Source: Hoplostethus atlanticus
Taxonomy: Eukaryota > Chordata > Actinopteri > Trachichthyiformes > Trachichthyidae
Assembly: GCA_034670405.1 (NCBI GenBank)
Contig: JAXDDX010000011.1
Span: 3,058,501 to 3,122,500 of the forward strand
Length of the DNA stretch: 64,000 nucleotides
Direction: 5' to 3'
Within the stretch, counting starts at the first letter, position 1. The letters are not shown here. Below: more notes on the stretch, generated by a model. It was given only the letters and a program-made list of their open reading frames with translations, was not told the origin of the DNA and searched no databases.

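Larger units (their letters stand above)
61487..63917. other. Intron 1/2 (2.4 kb)
   Basis: It contains the SINE at 61525-61676, a CA patch near 62699-62716, a poly-C run (62990-63008) and CA runs near 63645-63661 and 63885-63901. Confidence 0.6.

Noticed and set aside
1-64000. A second host gene or a multi-gene novel system within the window
   Set aside because: All homologous, splice-bordered coding segments belong to syne1 on one strand; plus-strand frames lack homology and fall on antisense exons or repeats.

Overview
The window is animal nuclear DNA, and the protein matches and repeat content point to a bony (teleost) fish. Short exons with consensus GT/AG borders are separated by introns of about 0.1 to 3 kb. 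The introns are rich in (CA)n, (GA)n and (GATA)n microsatellites and in short SINE-like, MITE-like and Tc1-like fragments of the kind common in teleosts. No bacterial-style gene, CRISPR array, rRNA or phage feature is present.

One gene fills the whole window on the minus strand: syne1, encoding nesprin-1 (enaptin), the giant spectrin-repeat protein of the outer nuclear membrane. Reading from high to low coordinates I placed 81 consecutive coding exons, numbered 1 (cut by the right edge) to 81 (123-260). They total about 15.4 kb of coding sequence, or about 5,100 residues. Their splice phases chain together except at the places listed below. The peptides follow human nesprin-1, as I remember it, from the middle of the rod to about 680 residues before the C-terminus. 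The N-terminal calponin-homology pair lies beyond the right edge; the KASH membrane anchor lies beyond the left edge.

Layout: 40-64 kb is the central rod (exons 1-24, including a 1,605-bp exon at 39365-40969). 30-39 kb is further rod. 24-28 kb holds the acidic, Ser/Pro-rich linker exons 38-42. 6-23 kb is the distal rod, with dense small exons. 0.1-6 kb holds the last rod exons, plus an alternative first exon (coding part 4570-4655) in the 3.1-kb intron between exons 76 and 77. That exon encodes a short N-terminus with the pattern of the muscle isoform nesprin-1-alpha2, and it splices in frame to exon 77 through a GC donor.

Three places break the reading frame: a 2-base insertion in exon 68, a 1-base surplus (or 2-base deficit) in exon 27, and a phase conflict between exons 28 and 29. 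They may be assembly errors, alleles or missed microexons. Several introns have dinucleotide repeats touching the splice sites. I found no second protein-coding gene and no novel multi-gene system. The most interesting items are the conserved internal promoter/first exon, the frame breaks and the repeat-built splice sites.
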